Part shown: piece by piece, positions 1 to 9,529 of the stretch
Layout of the letters: each line of letters begins with the position of its first letter
How positions within the stretch are numbered: position 1 is the stretch's first letter
Assembly: GCA_029834535.1 (NCBI GenBank)
Contig: JAQMWT010000570.1
Span: forward strand, 82,685 to 146,684
Reading direction: 5' to 3'
Length of the DNA stretch: 64,000 nt
Origin: Chrysophaeum taylorii
Taxonomy: Eukaryota; Sar; Pelagophyceae; Pelagomonadales; Pelagomonadaceae
Position numbers and translations under genes: made by a program
The notes under the pieces: generated by a model
Databases searched by the model: none
What the model was told of the DNA's origin: nothing
The model's input: the letters and a program-made list of their open reading frames with translations, nothing else

Positions 1-28
1 CATTACACCCGACGAGGTCGCTCTTAGC

Positions 29-1285
29 CTAAAGCCTCGCGAGCACGGGCCCGTCGTCGTCATCCAAGTCGTCAACACCACCACCACCCGTGGTGGTGTT
101 GTTTTTGTTGTAGGACGCGTGGGGCTTGGGCTGCTTGTTGACCGTCAGATCCGTGGGGGCTGCCGAAGTCGCGAGGAAGGGGTTCGAACTGCCATCGTCT
201 TCATCGTCGTCCTGTTGGTAACCCCTGTGCTTGGCGACAAACGGGTGGGGACGATCGTCGTCGGGTCTGCCGAGGTTAACGATGCCGGAGATGAGGACGA
301 GGAGGTGGGTCCGTTTGGCGTAGGCGAGGAGGAGGAGGCCCGCGACGAATACCCAGACACCGGCCCAAAACAACCAGTTCTTGGGCTGGATCTCGTCGCT
401 CTCCATCACGAGAACGTCACCGCAGCTCGGTCCGGTCCAAGGCGGTTTGCAGGCGCATAGCGCCTTGCCCTTGGCCCCCTGAATAGTGAGGCCCGCCTCG
501 ACGCCGTCGTAGCCGCAGACGCCGCGCGAATGGCAGACCGAACCGCCGCCGCGCGGGCACTCGAGGGGGCACCCGTACTGCGAGTTAAGCTTGACTTCGT
601 ACTCGCACCCCGACAATTCCTTCACCTGGGCGATTTCGGTCACCGCGGTTATCCGGTTGTTGCACACGAACTGGATCGTCATCGATCGCCGGCAATAGCT
701 CTGCGTCCCCACCACCTCGGCGCATGCGGATCGTTTCGTGGGAGTGGCCGCAGAGCACGTGTTCCCGCCCTCGTACCGGAGGGCGACGCCCGCGGCCGGA
801 TTGGCGGGGTCGAGGAGACCCCAGCTCGCGGCGCTCTCGTTCGTCACGCTCGCGCCGCACCGAAAGCACTCGGTCCCCGACCCGGTCGTCACCAGTTGGT
901 ACGCCGGCGCGGCGTCGGTCGCCACTTCCCTCGCCGACCCCGTCGTCGAGACGCAGGCTGCGTTGGGCGCGGCAACGTCCATGCAGATACCCACGACGTA
1001 GCTCACGTTCGCCGCCGCCAGCGCGTCTCGCACCACGTAGTGCGCCGACCGCTGTAGGGGGCTCAGGTCCCACGTCAGCCCGGCCCACGAGTACATGCAC
1101 GACCTCGTGTCCCCGGCAGCAACCTCCAAGCACGGTTCGTAGAGCTGAACGCACCGCTTCTGCGCGGCGCACCATGTCTCTCCCACCACGATGCTGCACC
1201 CGAACGCATCCTTCCCGTTTTCCGCGATGCTCGGCCGCTTCTTCGCCACCGCGACGACGACAACATACAACACGAACGCTCTCAT
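29..1285 (-). CDS. MRH-domain / EGF-like type I membrane receptor
   Basis: The protein has 418 residues in one uninterrupted frame starting at an ATG. A short hydrophobic signal peptide (about residues 1-14) is followed by a Cys-rich lumenal region. That region reads as a mannose-6-phosphate receptor homology domain (about 61-239): WDLSPL near 72, GVALRYEGGNTC near 166-177, and RRSMTIQFVC near 199-208. The four sugar-contact positions typical of MRH lectins (Gln, Arg, Glu, Tyr) seem present as Q130, R200, E223 and Y229. An EGF-like module (about 244-288, ending CACKPPWTGPSC) precedes one transmembrane helix (about 303-323). The cytosolic tail is acidic and holds an NPF tripeptide, which can bind EH-domain endocytic proteins. 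MRH family members sort lysosomal enzymes or monitor glycoprotein quality, so a Golgi/endosome sorting receptor is likely. The fold call is firm; the ligand is unknown. Only 22 bp separate its ATG from the stop of the hydrolase gene upstream on the same strand. Confidence 0.82.
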   Translation of the reverse strand: MRAFVLYVVVVAVAKKRPSIAENGKDAFGCSIVVGETWCAAQKRCVQLYEPCLEVAAGDTRSCMYSWAGLTWDLSPLQRSAHYVVRDALAAANVSYVVGICMDVAAPNAACVSTTGSAREVATDAAPAYQLVTTGSGTECFRCGASVTNESAASWGLLDPANPAAGVALRYEGGNTCSAATPTKRSACAEVVGTQSYCRRSMTIQFVCNNRITAVTEIAQVKELSGCEYEVKLNSQYGCPLECPRGGGSVCHSRGVCGYDGVEAGLTIQGAKGKALCACKPPWTGPSCGDVLVMESDEIQPKNWLFWAGVWVFVAGLLLLAYAKRTHLLVLISGIVNLGRPDDDRPHPFVAKHRGYQQDDDEDDGSSNPFLATSAAPTDLTVNKQPKPHASYNKNNTTTGGGGVDDLDDDDGPVLARL

Positions 1286-1307
1286 CGCCTGCCTGAAAAG
1301 GCTGCGC

Positions 1308-2449
1308 TTAGGTCTGTCTCAGGAGGCCAGTGTCCTGGAGGAAGTCGAGAAGGAAGGGGTTGACGAGGTGGGGGGCCTCGTCGTGCGGACAGTGGCCGAC
1401 CTCGGGGAGGGCCTGAACTCTCTTGACGGGGTCAAACCTAGCGAGGGCTTCGACGCGCGGCCCCGGGGTCCAAGGGTCGCCCGTGCCGTAGCAGACAAAG
1501 ACGTTCGCCTGGAGGTTGGGGTCTTGGAGGAGTTGCTCGGGGAGCGGGCCGGCCGAGTAGGAGAGGGTGTCGAAGACTACCTTGTCGGCGCCGGGGAGGA
1601 GAAGGGGATTGAGGAGGACGTCGACGAGTTCGTCGGTGACAGCACTCTTGTCGACGTAGGGCTGGGACGTCAAAATCGCGCGCACGACGTCGCGATTCGC
1701 CAGGCGCTTGAAGAGGCCCGCACCCCACCTTCGGAGCGCGGCCTGAACGAGCGTGGTGGCGGGGATGGCGATTTTCGGAGACTCGGCGACGTGCAGCTCT
1801 CTAAAATTCGGGGACCTGTAGACAGCACGTCGCCTTAGCGCAGACCATACAAGACGCACACGAGACAAGCCCCCGCGAAAAGGTCGGGTCGGTCGATAGC
1901 CGCTTGAAGACCACTAATACAGCCGATCGAGTTGCAGACGAGGGCGACGCGGCCGCCTTTCACGATCTCGCGAGTGAAGTCTGACAGCTGTTCGCTCCAA
2001 GTGAAAAAGTTATAGGGCGAACCCGCTACCGGGTGCCGCTGCGGCACCTCGAAGGGTCCACCCCTTCGCACCTTGCCGCTCGCCGTCCCGAGGTCGTCGA
2101 CGATCGCGATCGCTTCGCCCGTAAACCGTCGCTCGCCGCTCACAGCGATCGCTTTCGGGTCGCTCGGCGCGGGCTTGGACGAGTAGCCCGAGCCCAACAA
2201 GTCAATCGCAAACACACGACACCCGGCATCGGCGAGTGCCGGACAGTTCTTGCGCCAGTGATCCGCGTTTGCGAACAACCCGTGCACCAGCACCACGCTC
2301 GGCGCCTCGCGGGCATCGAGCTCTTCGTTCACTGATGTGTACCGCACCTCATAGCCCCGCCATTCCCACACCTTGTTTCGCATCCCCAACTCGGGCACGA
2401 CAAGCCCGAAAACGCCCGCCGACATAGACATCATCACGTGCCACCTCAT
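1308..2449 (-). CDS. Alpha/beta hydrolase, plastid pheophytinase-like, one 44-nt intron
   Basis: Two frames join through a 44-nt intron (1859 down to 1816, donor GTGCGT, acceptor CTACAG), giving a 365-residue protein. The join restores LVSPNFRELH at the point where plant relatives have a similar LR-LH segment. Visible motifs are the oxyanion segment VLVHGLFANADHW, the nucleophile elbow C-N-S-I-G, the acid in YGTGDPW and the catalytic His in VGHCPHDE, so the Ser-Asp-His triad is complete. The segments LPEQLL and DELVDVLLNP also match the plant and algal plastid hydrolase group that includes pheophytinase, which removes phytol from pheophytin. The exact substrate cannot be told from sequence, and other plastid esterases share these motifs. 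The first residues look like a short hydrophobic targeting signal. A 259-bp transposon-like element sits about 30 bp upstream of the ATG. Confidence 0.85.
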
Positions 2450-2487
2450 TTTCGTTCCAGAATTTTTTTATACTTACCCGCCATTGT

Positions 2488-2746
2488 TAGGGTCGGATAA
2501 GAAAACGAGACTAGCCCGCGCCACCAACGACGGGTCCTACAACGCGTGGGCTTTTCCCTTTTTTTGCGTGAGGGGACGAAAGGATGCCGACTTCACTATG
2601 GGGACTAGTTCCATCGCGACGATCTCGCGGAGTGGCGGCACATACTGCTTGAGTACAAATGAACATAGCTCAGCGATCCGTTGAGTATGTCTTAGTACAA
2701 ACTGAAACATAGTTAACGGCTCGTACGAACTTTCTTATCCGACCCT
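2488..2746. mobile_element. MITE-like element with 16-bp inverted repeats and 8-bp target duplication
   Basis: The ends carry inverted repeats, AGGGTCGGATAAGAAA on the left and its complement on the right. They are flanked by identical 8-bp direct repeats GCCATTGT at 2480-2487 and 2747-2754. One unpaired T (2488) sits outside the left repeat, so the exact edge is uncertain by a base. An 8-bp duplication with T/CAGGG-type ends fits the hAT superfamily. There is no coding capacity. The interior holds related short motifs in both orientations (GAACATAG, GAAACATAG, GAGTAC, GTACAAA). Confidence 0.8.
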
Positions 2747-2754
2747 GCCATTGT

Positions 2755-3447
2755 GCGAGGACCGTGCCGGAGCCGGTGCGTCGTTGTAACCTAACCATCG
2801 TCTACTTGCGCTCGGCCGTCCCCTACAAACGGCTTGCGCCCACGTCCTTCCCCTCACTCACCCCAGCTCTCCATTCCGCTCCAACCCCCGCCAATATCTT
2901 ACCTGCCTTCATCAGCGCGCACTTTGCCCTCCCTTTTAATAATAATAATAATAATACCCTGTGAGTTTAGTCCTAAACCGTACTATTAGTAATACTATCA
3001 CTGATTTTAGTACACGCCAGTAACTCCACTCCTCCCCCATCCCTCTGCAATTGCGCTCGTGCTGTGGGCGCTTCGCTCGAGGCGTCTGCTGCTGTTTGTT
3101 TGTTGTTTCTTTGTTGCAGCTTTCCTCCAGCCTGCACTCCTGGTTGTGCTAAATGACCGCATGCAGCATGCAACCGCAGCGTCCGGCGGATGGGCGACGC
3201 TGGTTGTGGCCAAGGAATAATACGATGTTGGTTCTGTTATTGATATGTTATTCGAATTATCTCACACCCAACCAACCCTCTGCAAATAATCCCGAAATTC
3301 CGCCATCCCACCGCGCCTAAGGGACGCGTCGTAGCTGCTGCACATTGTTTGATGAGGGTAATTCAGTATCAGATCGAGGTCAGTCTCTCGAGATCTGCCA
3401 AGGCGACGCGAGCCTCTTCGCAGCCTTGCGATGAGGCGCGGCGAGGC
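2755..3447. other. Intergenic; short TAA microsatellite, no gene seen
   Basis: No reading frame here resembles a protein. A run of TAA triplets lies at about 2937-2956. AT-rich and pyrimidine-rich stretches alternate. Confidence 0.5.
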
Positions 3448-4850
3448 TCAGCTGCGAGCGTCAGCGAGGTTGCGGCCACAGCCCGCTTTCAAAGGCCAGT
3501 TGTGTGGTGTATCTTCGAGCAGCGCATTGCAGCCGAGTTCGTACTGTGCGAGCATATGATTGCCGTACTTAGATCGAGAAAACAAAAGCACCTCGTCGCT
3601 TCCAAGATGTCTTTTTGGGAATCCATAATAAAAATAACAAAAGCCTCGAACGCCGATGCCGACTTTATGAGCGAGTCCCAGATGATAGAAGGCAGTGGGA
3701 TCATGAGGTTGACGCTCCGCAATCCGCTTGAAATGCTCATATGCATGCAACAACACGATTTACATCCACGCCAGGGCCTCGGTGAAGGTAAAGGGCTCGC
3801 TGGTACGTGGCATTGGTGTCACAGTAAATGTAGAGTGAGCGATTGCGTTTGTAGTATCATCGAGGACAACAAGCGCGAAGGTAGAACTTGACGGCTTTCT
3901 GGATCGCGATCGCTGTGTTCACAAGGCAGTTTTCGGGGTCCTCCAAAGTCGTAGTAAAGTACAAGTCGATACCGAGCCTGCGAGTGTTGTCGGTCGGAGG
4001 CCTGATGGTCCCAAGTATTGGTATCCTTATAATGTACGAATCGAGCCTAACACGCTTGCTCCCTGCGGCGGCCCCGGCCGTCCCGGAGTGAGACGGTGCC
4101 TGCTCGCCTCCCGGGCTGGCCGGTTAGCACCCGGAAAGTCCGCGCTGGGATGGGGTTCGCTCGGTTGGGCAGAACGCGACGGACAGGTCGATTGTTCGTG
4201 GACCAACACGTTTGCGGCCTGCGACGCTTTTGCACGACTTCGCACAAGACCGCGCGCAGTGGCGGTCCGTCATCAACGAGTCCTCGTCCCTCGCCTCTGC
4301 CCCAACTGCGTGATTTTCCTCTGTGATTCCGGATCGGCTCCTGCCTGTCCGGCCTGGCTCCCATGCTCGGGAGAGGTCTGAAGTTAGTTAAGTTTGTACG
4401 AACCGAGCTCAAAGAAATGGCCGACACGATACTGCGCTTCAGCGTGACCACCGCTGGCGGACAGGCGGTAAGCGTCAACAGCGGCAAGGGCGTCTTGTGG
4501 TTTGGTATTGTTTTCGCAGCTGCTGTGATCGAGAGGCCAATCTGCGAAGAGATCCTCCACTGCAATCTCGTAATAACTAAAGAGCTCGCTTCTCGTCGAC
4601 GAGAGTGTACGACTTGGTGAAATATTCAAGGCCCGTGCCCACATACGGCACTTGATTCCAAGGCGGCATGTTCGAAGATCGGGACATCGTCGTCTGTCTT
4701 CGCAGCGGTGACAGGATTGCTACCATCGTCGCAAAACGCACGGGCCTCGTATGCCACCGCATAGCCGAAGTACTCTTCAGACCTCGCAGCGCGCGTGTCG
4801 ACAACATCCATTCTCGACTCCGCCCGCCCACCGTCGGCGCTCGCTGGAGT
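3448..4850 (-). pseudogene. Decayed Sel1-repeat (SEL1L/HRD3-like) gene
   Basis: Separate minus-strand segments read like Sel1/TPR helical repeats but lie in different frames with stops between them. The clearest are 3756-3448 (AFYHLGLAHKVGIGV, then MLAQYELGCNALLED) and 4644-4384 (DAYRLSASGGHAEAQYRVG, then FFELG). A further stretch near 4780-4620 (EEYFGYAVAYEARAF) may belong to the same gene. The A-x-Y-x-L-G pattern is typical of Sel1 repeats, which act as scaffolds, for example in ER-associated degradation. The 3890-4380 interval between the segments shows no repeat, so the gene has been interrupted or has lost its middle. I infer a dead copy. An intron-rich live gene is less likely because the frames change without clear GT/AG sites. 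Confidence 0.4.
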
Positions 4851-5260
4851 GAGTAGTCCTCTCAAATGCGAAGCTTGCAACCGTCGATGAGGGTTTCGAA
4901 GCTAGGATTATCCGACGGGCACCTCCGCATTCCTTTTAAGAAGTAAGGACTAATAATAATAGTGCGGCTGCCCTGCCTCTGAACCTGGTCCCATCTTCTC
5001 TCTCCCTCCTCCTCTGCGATCATCCACTCTGGCTCTTTGAGCCTGGGAGTTGCAAACCAAAATCATAATAGTTTCGGATTGCCACAGCGATGTCCTAGTG
5101 CCACAGGGGTTAAGCCCAAAAGGTGGGTGAGCTGACGTGGTGTCAAAAAACCTAAACCTCAATTAATTTTGGGGTTTTCGGTTTCATCTTTAAAACTCAA
5201 AAAAAAAACGCCCCTTGCTTTAAGAACCGATAACTATCGGCACGACTGCTGACCCAATAA

Positions 5261-5504
5261 CTTGAAGGGAACTAGAACTTACTTACGTGGCGCGGCCCGT
5301 AACTCGGAGCGACATAATTTTAAAATTTCCAGATTCAGAACCGCTCTGAATACACGGCGTTGTAGTACCTGCCAACTGCGTGTATTTAAGGTGGACTGCT
5401 GGTAAAAGACTTGAAGAGGTAAAGGACTTGAAGAGAAATAGAACTTAAATTACGTGGCGCGACGGGACGACGTTTCGAGATCAGAACACCCTGAATACAC
5501 GGCA
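5261..5504 (+). promoter_or_regulatory. Imperfect direct duplication upstream of the methyltransferase
   Basis: Two related copies, about 5261-5359 and 5427-5504, share in order CTTGAAG, TAGAACTTA, TACGTGGCGCG, TCAGAAC and CTGAATACACGGC. A small inverted repeat (AATACACG at 5349-5356, CGTGTATT at 5379-5386) lies between them. The second copy ends 50 bp before the ATG at 5555. A duplicated cis-regulatory module is plausible but unproven. Confidence 0.5.
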
Positions 5505-5554
5505 CTCTCCGCGCTTCTATCGTTCCACGACAGCACATATCACGTGGAGGTAAG

Positions 5555-6607
5555 ATGATTTCGAGCGTCGCGTGGCTTGTCGTTGTTCAAAGCGAGGCGT
5601 TTCAGTTGCGTGCGGCAAAGTGTGCGAAGAGAACCGGATTAGAGGCGTCGGCATTGACGGCCGAAAGCATCCGTGCCGAAACAGACGAGCTCAAAGTGTC
5701 GCTTCGAGCCATCGCAACCTCGCGAGTCGAGAGCGGCGCGTTCGTAGAACGCGTGCGGCACTTTCAGCGCGTTGTCGGGAGCGCGGCCGAGTCGTTCGAC
5801 GCGGACGAGCTCCGCGTACTTCAGCAACAGTTTCGCGAGAAAACGAGTGAATTCGCCGACGAGAACGAATGGCTCGAGCGAAGTCGAACCTGGCCAGAAG
5901 GGTACGCCGGCGACTACAAGATGCTCGAGTTCGTTTACACCGGGGATGCTGCCGGAAGCGCGACCGCCCTTGGCGATCTTTGGACGCACTACCTCCAGCA
6001 GTGTACTTTAGCAGTCGCCGTCCGGTGCCGCATGCGCCGTCTCCGTTCCCTCTTGACTGCGCGCGTCGACTCCGAGCCAACGAAAGGCAACTGGCTCAAC
6101 GTCGCGTGCGGCTCTTGTCGCGAACTTCTCGAGGTGCCCGCGCGCAAGAACAAAGAATCGAAAATCTACTGCCTCGATAACGACGCAAATGCGCTCGAGT
6201 ACGCGCGGGACCTTCTCGCCGAGGCGCCAAATGCCGATGCCCTGTCTTTCGTGCAGAAAAACGCGCTTCGCCTGAAAAATGCCACTACGACCAACAACGT
6301 GTACGGACCGTTAACCACTATCTACAGCGCGGGCCTATTCGACTACCTCGCGTCTCGTTCGCTCGTTCCTTTAATCCACGGCCTCTACGACGCGCTCGCC
6401 CCCGGAGGCCTGTTGATCATGCCCTTCAAAGATATGGCCCGCTACGAGACCTTCGACTACCACTGGCTTTCGGAATGGCACTATTTCCTCCAGCGTGCCG
6501 AAGCCGACTTTGTCCAAATTCTTGCGGATGCCGGTATCCCCGAAACCAGCATCGCGATGGAACGCGACGATTCTGGCGCCATCATGTTCTTCCTCGCTCA
6601 CAAGTGA
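5555..6607 (+). CDS. Class I SAM-dependent methyltransferase, bacterial-like
   Basis: This is an intact 350-residue frame with an ATG start. The N-terminal half (1-130) is predicted helical and ends in GYAGDYKMLEFVYTG. The C-terminal half is a Rossmann methyltransferase. Motif I is LNVACGSC (181-188), an acidic residue follows the next strand in CLDNDANALEYA (206-217), the post-motif strand is IYSAGLFDYL (256-265), and LAPGGLLIMPF is at 281-291. The GY-GDY segment ahead of the catalytic fold is reminiscent of bacterial methyltransferases of unknown substrate, so lateral transfer is possible. That is a memory-based similarity and was not tested. The first 20 residues are moderately hydrophobic. 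The substrate cannot be inferred. Repeat-rich DNA lies on both sides. Confidence 0.8.
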   Translation: MISSVAWLVVVQSEAFQLRAAKCAKRTGLEASALTAESIRAETDELKVSLRAIATSRVESGAFVERVRHFQRVVGSAAESFDADELRVLQQQFREKTSEFADENEWLERSRTWPEGYAGDYKMLEFVYTGDAAGSATALGDLWTHYLQQCTLAVAVRCRMRRLRSLLTARVDSEPTKGNWLNVACGSCRELLEVPARKNKESKIYCLDNDANALEYARDLLAEAPNADALSFVQKNALRLKNATTTNNVYGPLTTIYSAGLFDYLASRSLVPLIHGLYDALAPGGLLIMPFKDMARYETFDYHWLSEWHYFLQRAEADFVQILADAGIPETSIAMERDDSGAIMFFLAHK

Positions 6608-7123
6608 GCAAATATGCCGTACGAATGCGACTCAACCATCATCAACCTGTTTTACGACGAATGTTGCTTTTGCAGTAACGTGATTTTCTGCGACTGACCC
6701 CAGGCAGCATAGACAACTACCGACATGATATTATGCGACACCGCGAAGCGAGGTCTTTTCTACTTTGTGTGTGAGCTTGCGAAAGCGCGCTTGTATTACA
6801 CGATTGTTAATGCGGACTTAGCTTATATGCTCGATTCTCTTCTCTTCTCTCCTCTCCTCTCTCTGAACTACTTAGAGTGCGCTGTGATTTTCCGCGCAGC
6901 GGCATTTTGTGAAACAAAGATGGGAGAGAGGAGAAAAAGAGGCAAGGAGAGTAAGTAAGAAGATAGAGTGAAGATGAAACCATCACACGGTAATATTATC
7001 ATGAGACTATCGTCAAAAAACAGTACTTTAGTGTTATTAATATGGTTAGCAACTTTTGTACTCCCATGCGCCGCCCCTCTCTCTGTTCCCCCCCTTTCCC
7101 CTTTCTGCGAAGTGGTTGCACCT
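6608..7123. other. Intergenic, no gene seen
   Basis: AT-rich DNA with pyrimidine tracts (around 6835-6865) and purine tracts (around 6918-6970). No protein-like frame was found. Confidence 0.5.
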
Positions 7124-7830
7124 AACTAAGCTGGGAGTTGCAAACCACAATAATATTACGCGCACGTAGCCGCGCGAAGTGTGTCCGAAAGCACGCACCG
7201 GACAGCAACAGCCCTACTCAGAAGTTAAACCCAATAAATAAAAGTGCGCTCTCCGATCCCGCGAATTACGAACAAACAGACAAGCAAGCAAACTTCCCGA
7301 TCTCTTGCGTCTATTTCTGCCTTTTTTCCAATCCCTCACTCTCGCTCTTCTAACTCGGAGGTTGCTTGCCATAATAATATCGGCCTTGGAGCCTTTAATA
7401 TTATCGTAAGCAACTCCCAAGCTTAAACGACACATTTCTTGGGATTCGCCATTCTGGCCTTCTGAGCTTGGAGGTTCTTGAAGAGTCGACCGTCAAAGGC
7501 GGGAGGAGAGGAGGGCACCAGAGATATCTGGAGCGCATAATGAGCGGGGCGGGCACTCCAGGAGGGTTGCTTGCCCTATTGAGCTCTCGGCCCTTCGTCT
7601 TCCCTTCCGCGTTCCTCATTCTGACTCCGAGTCGGATGTTATTCTATCTCCACATTTTGTTCCTCCATTCTGTTTTTTCGAGCCTAGGATTGCTCGCTAT
7701 AATAATGATGATGATACTGTTGACTCTCTTCCTCTGCGCTTGTCTATTCTGGATCTTTGAGCCTGGAAGGTGCGTATGAAAGTAAAACTAGTAATAGTTA
7801 TGGCCAATGAGCCTGGGAGTTGGTTGTGAC
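7124..7830. repeat. Cluster of a scattered short repeat, core GAGCCTGGGAGTTGC
   Basis: Several diverged copies of a unit of about 30-40 nt occur here: near 7128, 7356, 7402-7425 (inverted), 7465, 7680, 7757 and 7808. A further copy lies at about 5034-5072. The core is GAGCCTGGGAGTTGC, usually followed by ACCATAATAATA. Most copies follow a pyrimidine-rich lead such as CCTCCTCTGCG. Copies at 7356-7380 and 7395-7425 are in opposite orientation and could pair. No known family was recognised. Confidence 0.55.
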
Positions 7831-8159
7831 AGTGGTAATGCCAAAATAGAAAATATGCTTGCCATTAATGTCGCTCTCGCCGCTGATGCTGTTGACGCGT
7901 GGTTACCTCGCGTTCTCCCGGCAATTGGTGGCCTCGCTTGACAAAAGTTTGTGACTGCCCGATTGAGATGAATGTCATAGTTTACTTGAGTTCTCGCGAC
8001 AGTTGCATGCACCACAATGAAAAAAAATGATAATATTAATAGCAGGCCTCTCTGGTGTCACGGCTGACATGGTCAAAGGCCTTTATCCAGAGCAACACGA
8101 AGACCTGTAGCGCCTACTCAATGCCGCTTGCGCTGCGCGTCATATTTTCCTGGAGTGGA

Positions 8160-9322
8160 AGTAGCGGGCTAATGTTCCATCCCCAGCAATCCGAGCGTTG
8201 GGGAGATGTTGCGTTCGATCACAATTTTGGACACCATGAAGGTTTACTGGGCGGTTATCTTCAGCGTTGCACATTCACTAAGCAATCGCTTGCTCACTTC
8301 ACTAATTCACTTCACATTCACTTTGATTATGTCAACTTCGTACTCACTTCACATTCACTTCACCGAGGCCTGAAATCTGACGGTCCGACGCTTGCCCTGT
8401 ACCTCGTCTACTGAGCGAAGTGGTGGAGCCGCAATACTTAGAGGCGGAGGATGATGTCGATGAGGCTCAAGGGGTTCGATTGGTACCCATAGCGCCCAGA
8501 GCTCGTGTGAGCGCTGCTTGAGCTTGGGAAATCTCGTACTGACCGAGGGGTTTCAACACCTTGCTCAGCGCAGATGAGACGGACAAAGTTGCCCTGCTGC
8601 GCACGAACAAGAAGTTCATGGAGGTGGCCCGGATCAAGTACAGCGACCTCGGACCCAAGAGCGAGTTCAAAAACGCCGAGAGCACCATCCCCGGTGAGTC
8701 TCCCGAGATGGATGTTGAGGAAGGAAGATGAAGACACCGAGTCTGTTCACATAATCTAACGCAAAAAATACCTCTCACATGTCTCGACCCCTCCTTCGCC
8801 CCAAAACGCGAATGACACTAAGAGTACGAGGCTCGAGCAGTAGCGGGCGGCGAGCACGGGAACTGGCAGGGGGGCAGGGACCGGCGCACGCAGCGTTAAA
8901 AAAAAAAATGTTCACTTCACATCACTTCACTATCGCCACGTGGATGTGCTCACTTCACATCACTTCACTAGACTTGCTTAGTGAAGTGAGCCGTGTTCAC
9001 TGGGAGGGCGTAGTGAATATGCAACGCTGGTTATCTTCGACCGCATTACACCTATCTGGAAACATTGCAATTCATCGATCCCGGGCAATATGGTTCACGC
9101 GCTGGTAGTAATGCTCAGACGCCACTTGCAATGGCTGTGTCTTTATTGGCCTATGCGGACCATGTGCCCTTGCTTGCCGTTGCCCACGACATTTCGAAGG
9201 TCCCATTCTTGACTACTACCTACAAAATGATGTTGGTAATCGGGCGCAGGAGGTCACAGCGTACGGCGCGTCAACATCCCTCTTGGGGGACAATGAGGGG
9301 TCCTTCTCTTTTCCCCGTAAGG
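8160..9322 (+). pseudogene. Reverse-transcriptase fragment, split by a hAT element
   Basis: Removing the insertion at 8262-9029 and one target copy gives a continuous frame. It has NPSVGEM before the insertion, VYWAVIFDRITPIWKH across the junction, and MVHALVVMLRRHLQW after it. This matches the fingers/palm start of a non-LTR (LINE-type) reverse transcriptase, where an RPI-LLD-xxK-xxW pattern is usual. The frame breaks soon after. The same segment occurs in inverted orientation at 10060-9530. Confidence 0.6.
8262..9029 (+). mobile_element. Non-autonomous hAT transposon (768 bp)
   Basis: The terminal inverted repeats are CAGCGTTGCACATTCACT on the left and a near-complement ending in CAACGCTG on the right. 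Perfect 8-bp target duplications GTTATCTT lie at 8254-8261 and 9030-9037. Subterminal TTCACTTCAC motifs recur at both ends. The interior (about 8400-8730) is a deleted, frame-broken remnant of the hAT transposase C-terminal dimerisation region (CERCLSLGNLVLTEG, followed by a frameshift). It is closely related to the larger element at 45010-47990, so this is an internal-deletion derivative of that family. Confidence 0.92.
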
Positions 9323-9529
9323 CGGCCGTGCTGGGAGTGGGGTCGTGTGTGGTAAGGGTGGGAACACAATTAGAACGAAACTCGGGAGGGCGCCGCAATC
9401 TCCCCCCTGTGACTTCGAGATTGCCCTCCGGAAACAAGACGAGGGTCCGTTTGCATATCCGATAGTAGTATAGAATAAAATGCCACCAAATGCCGGAGGA
9501 TTCAGACGCACCTTGGAAAGTACCGCGGG

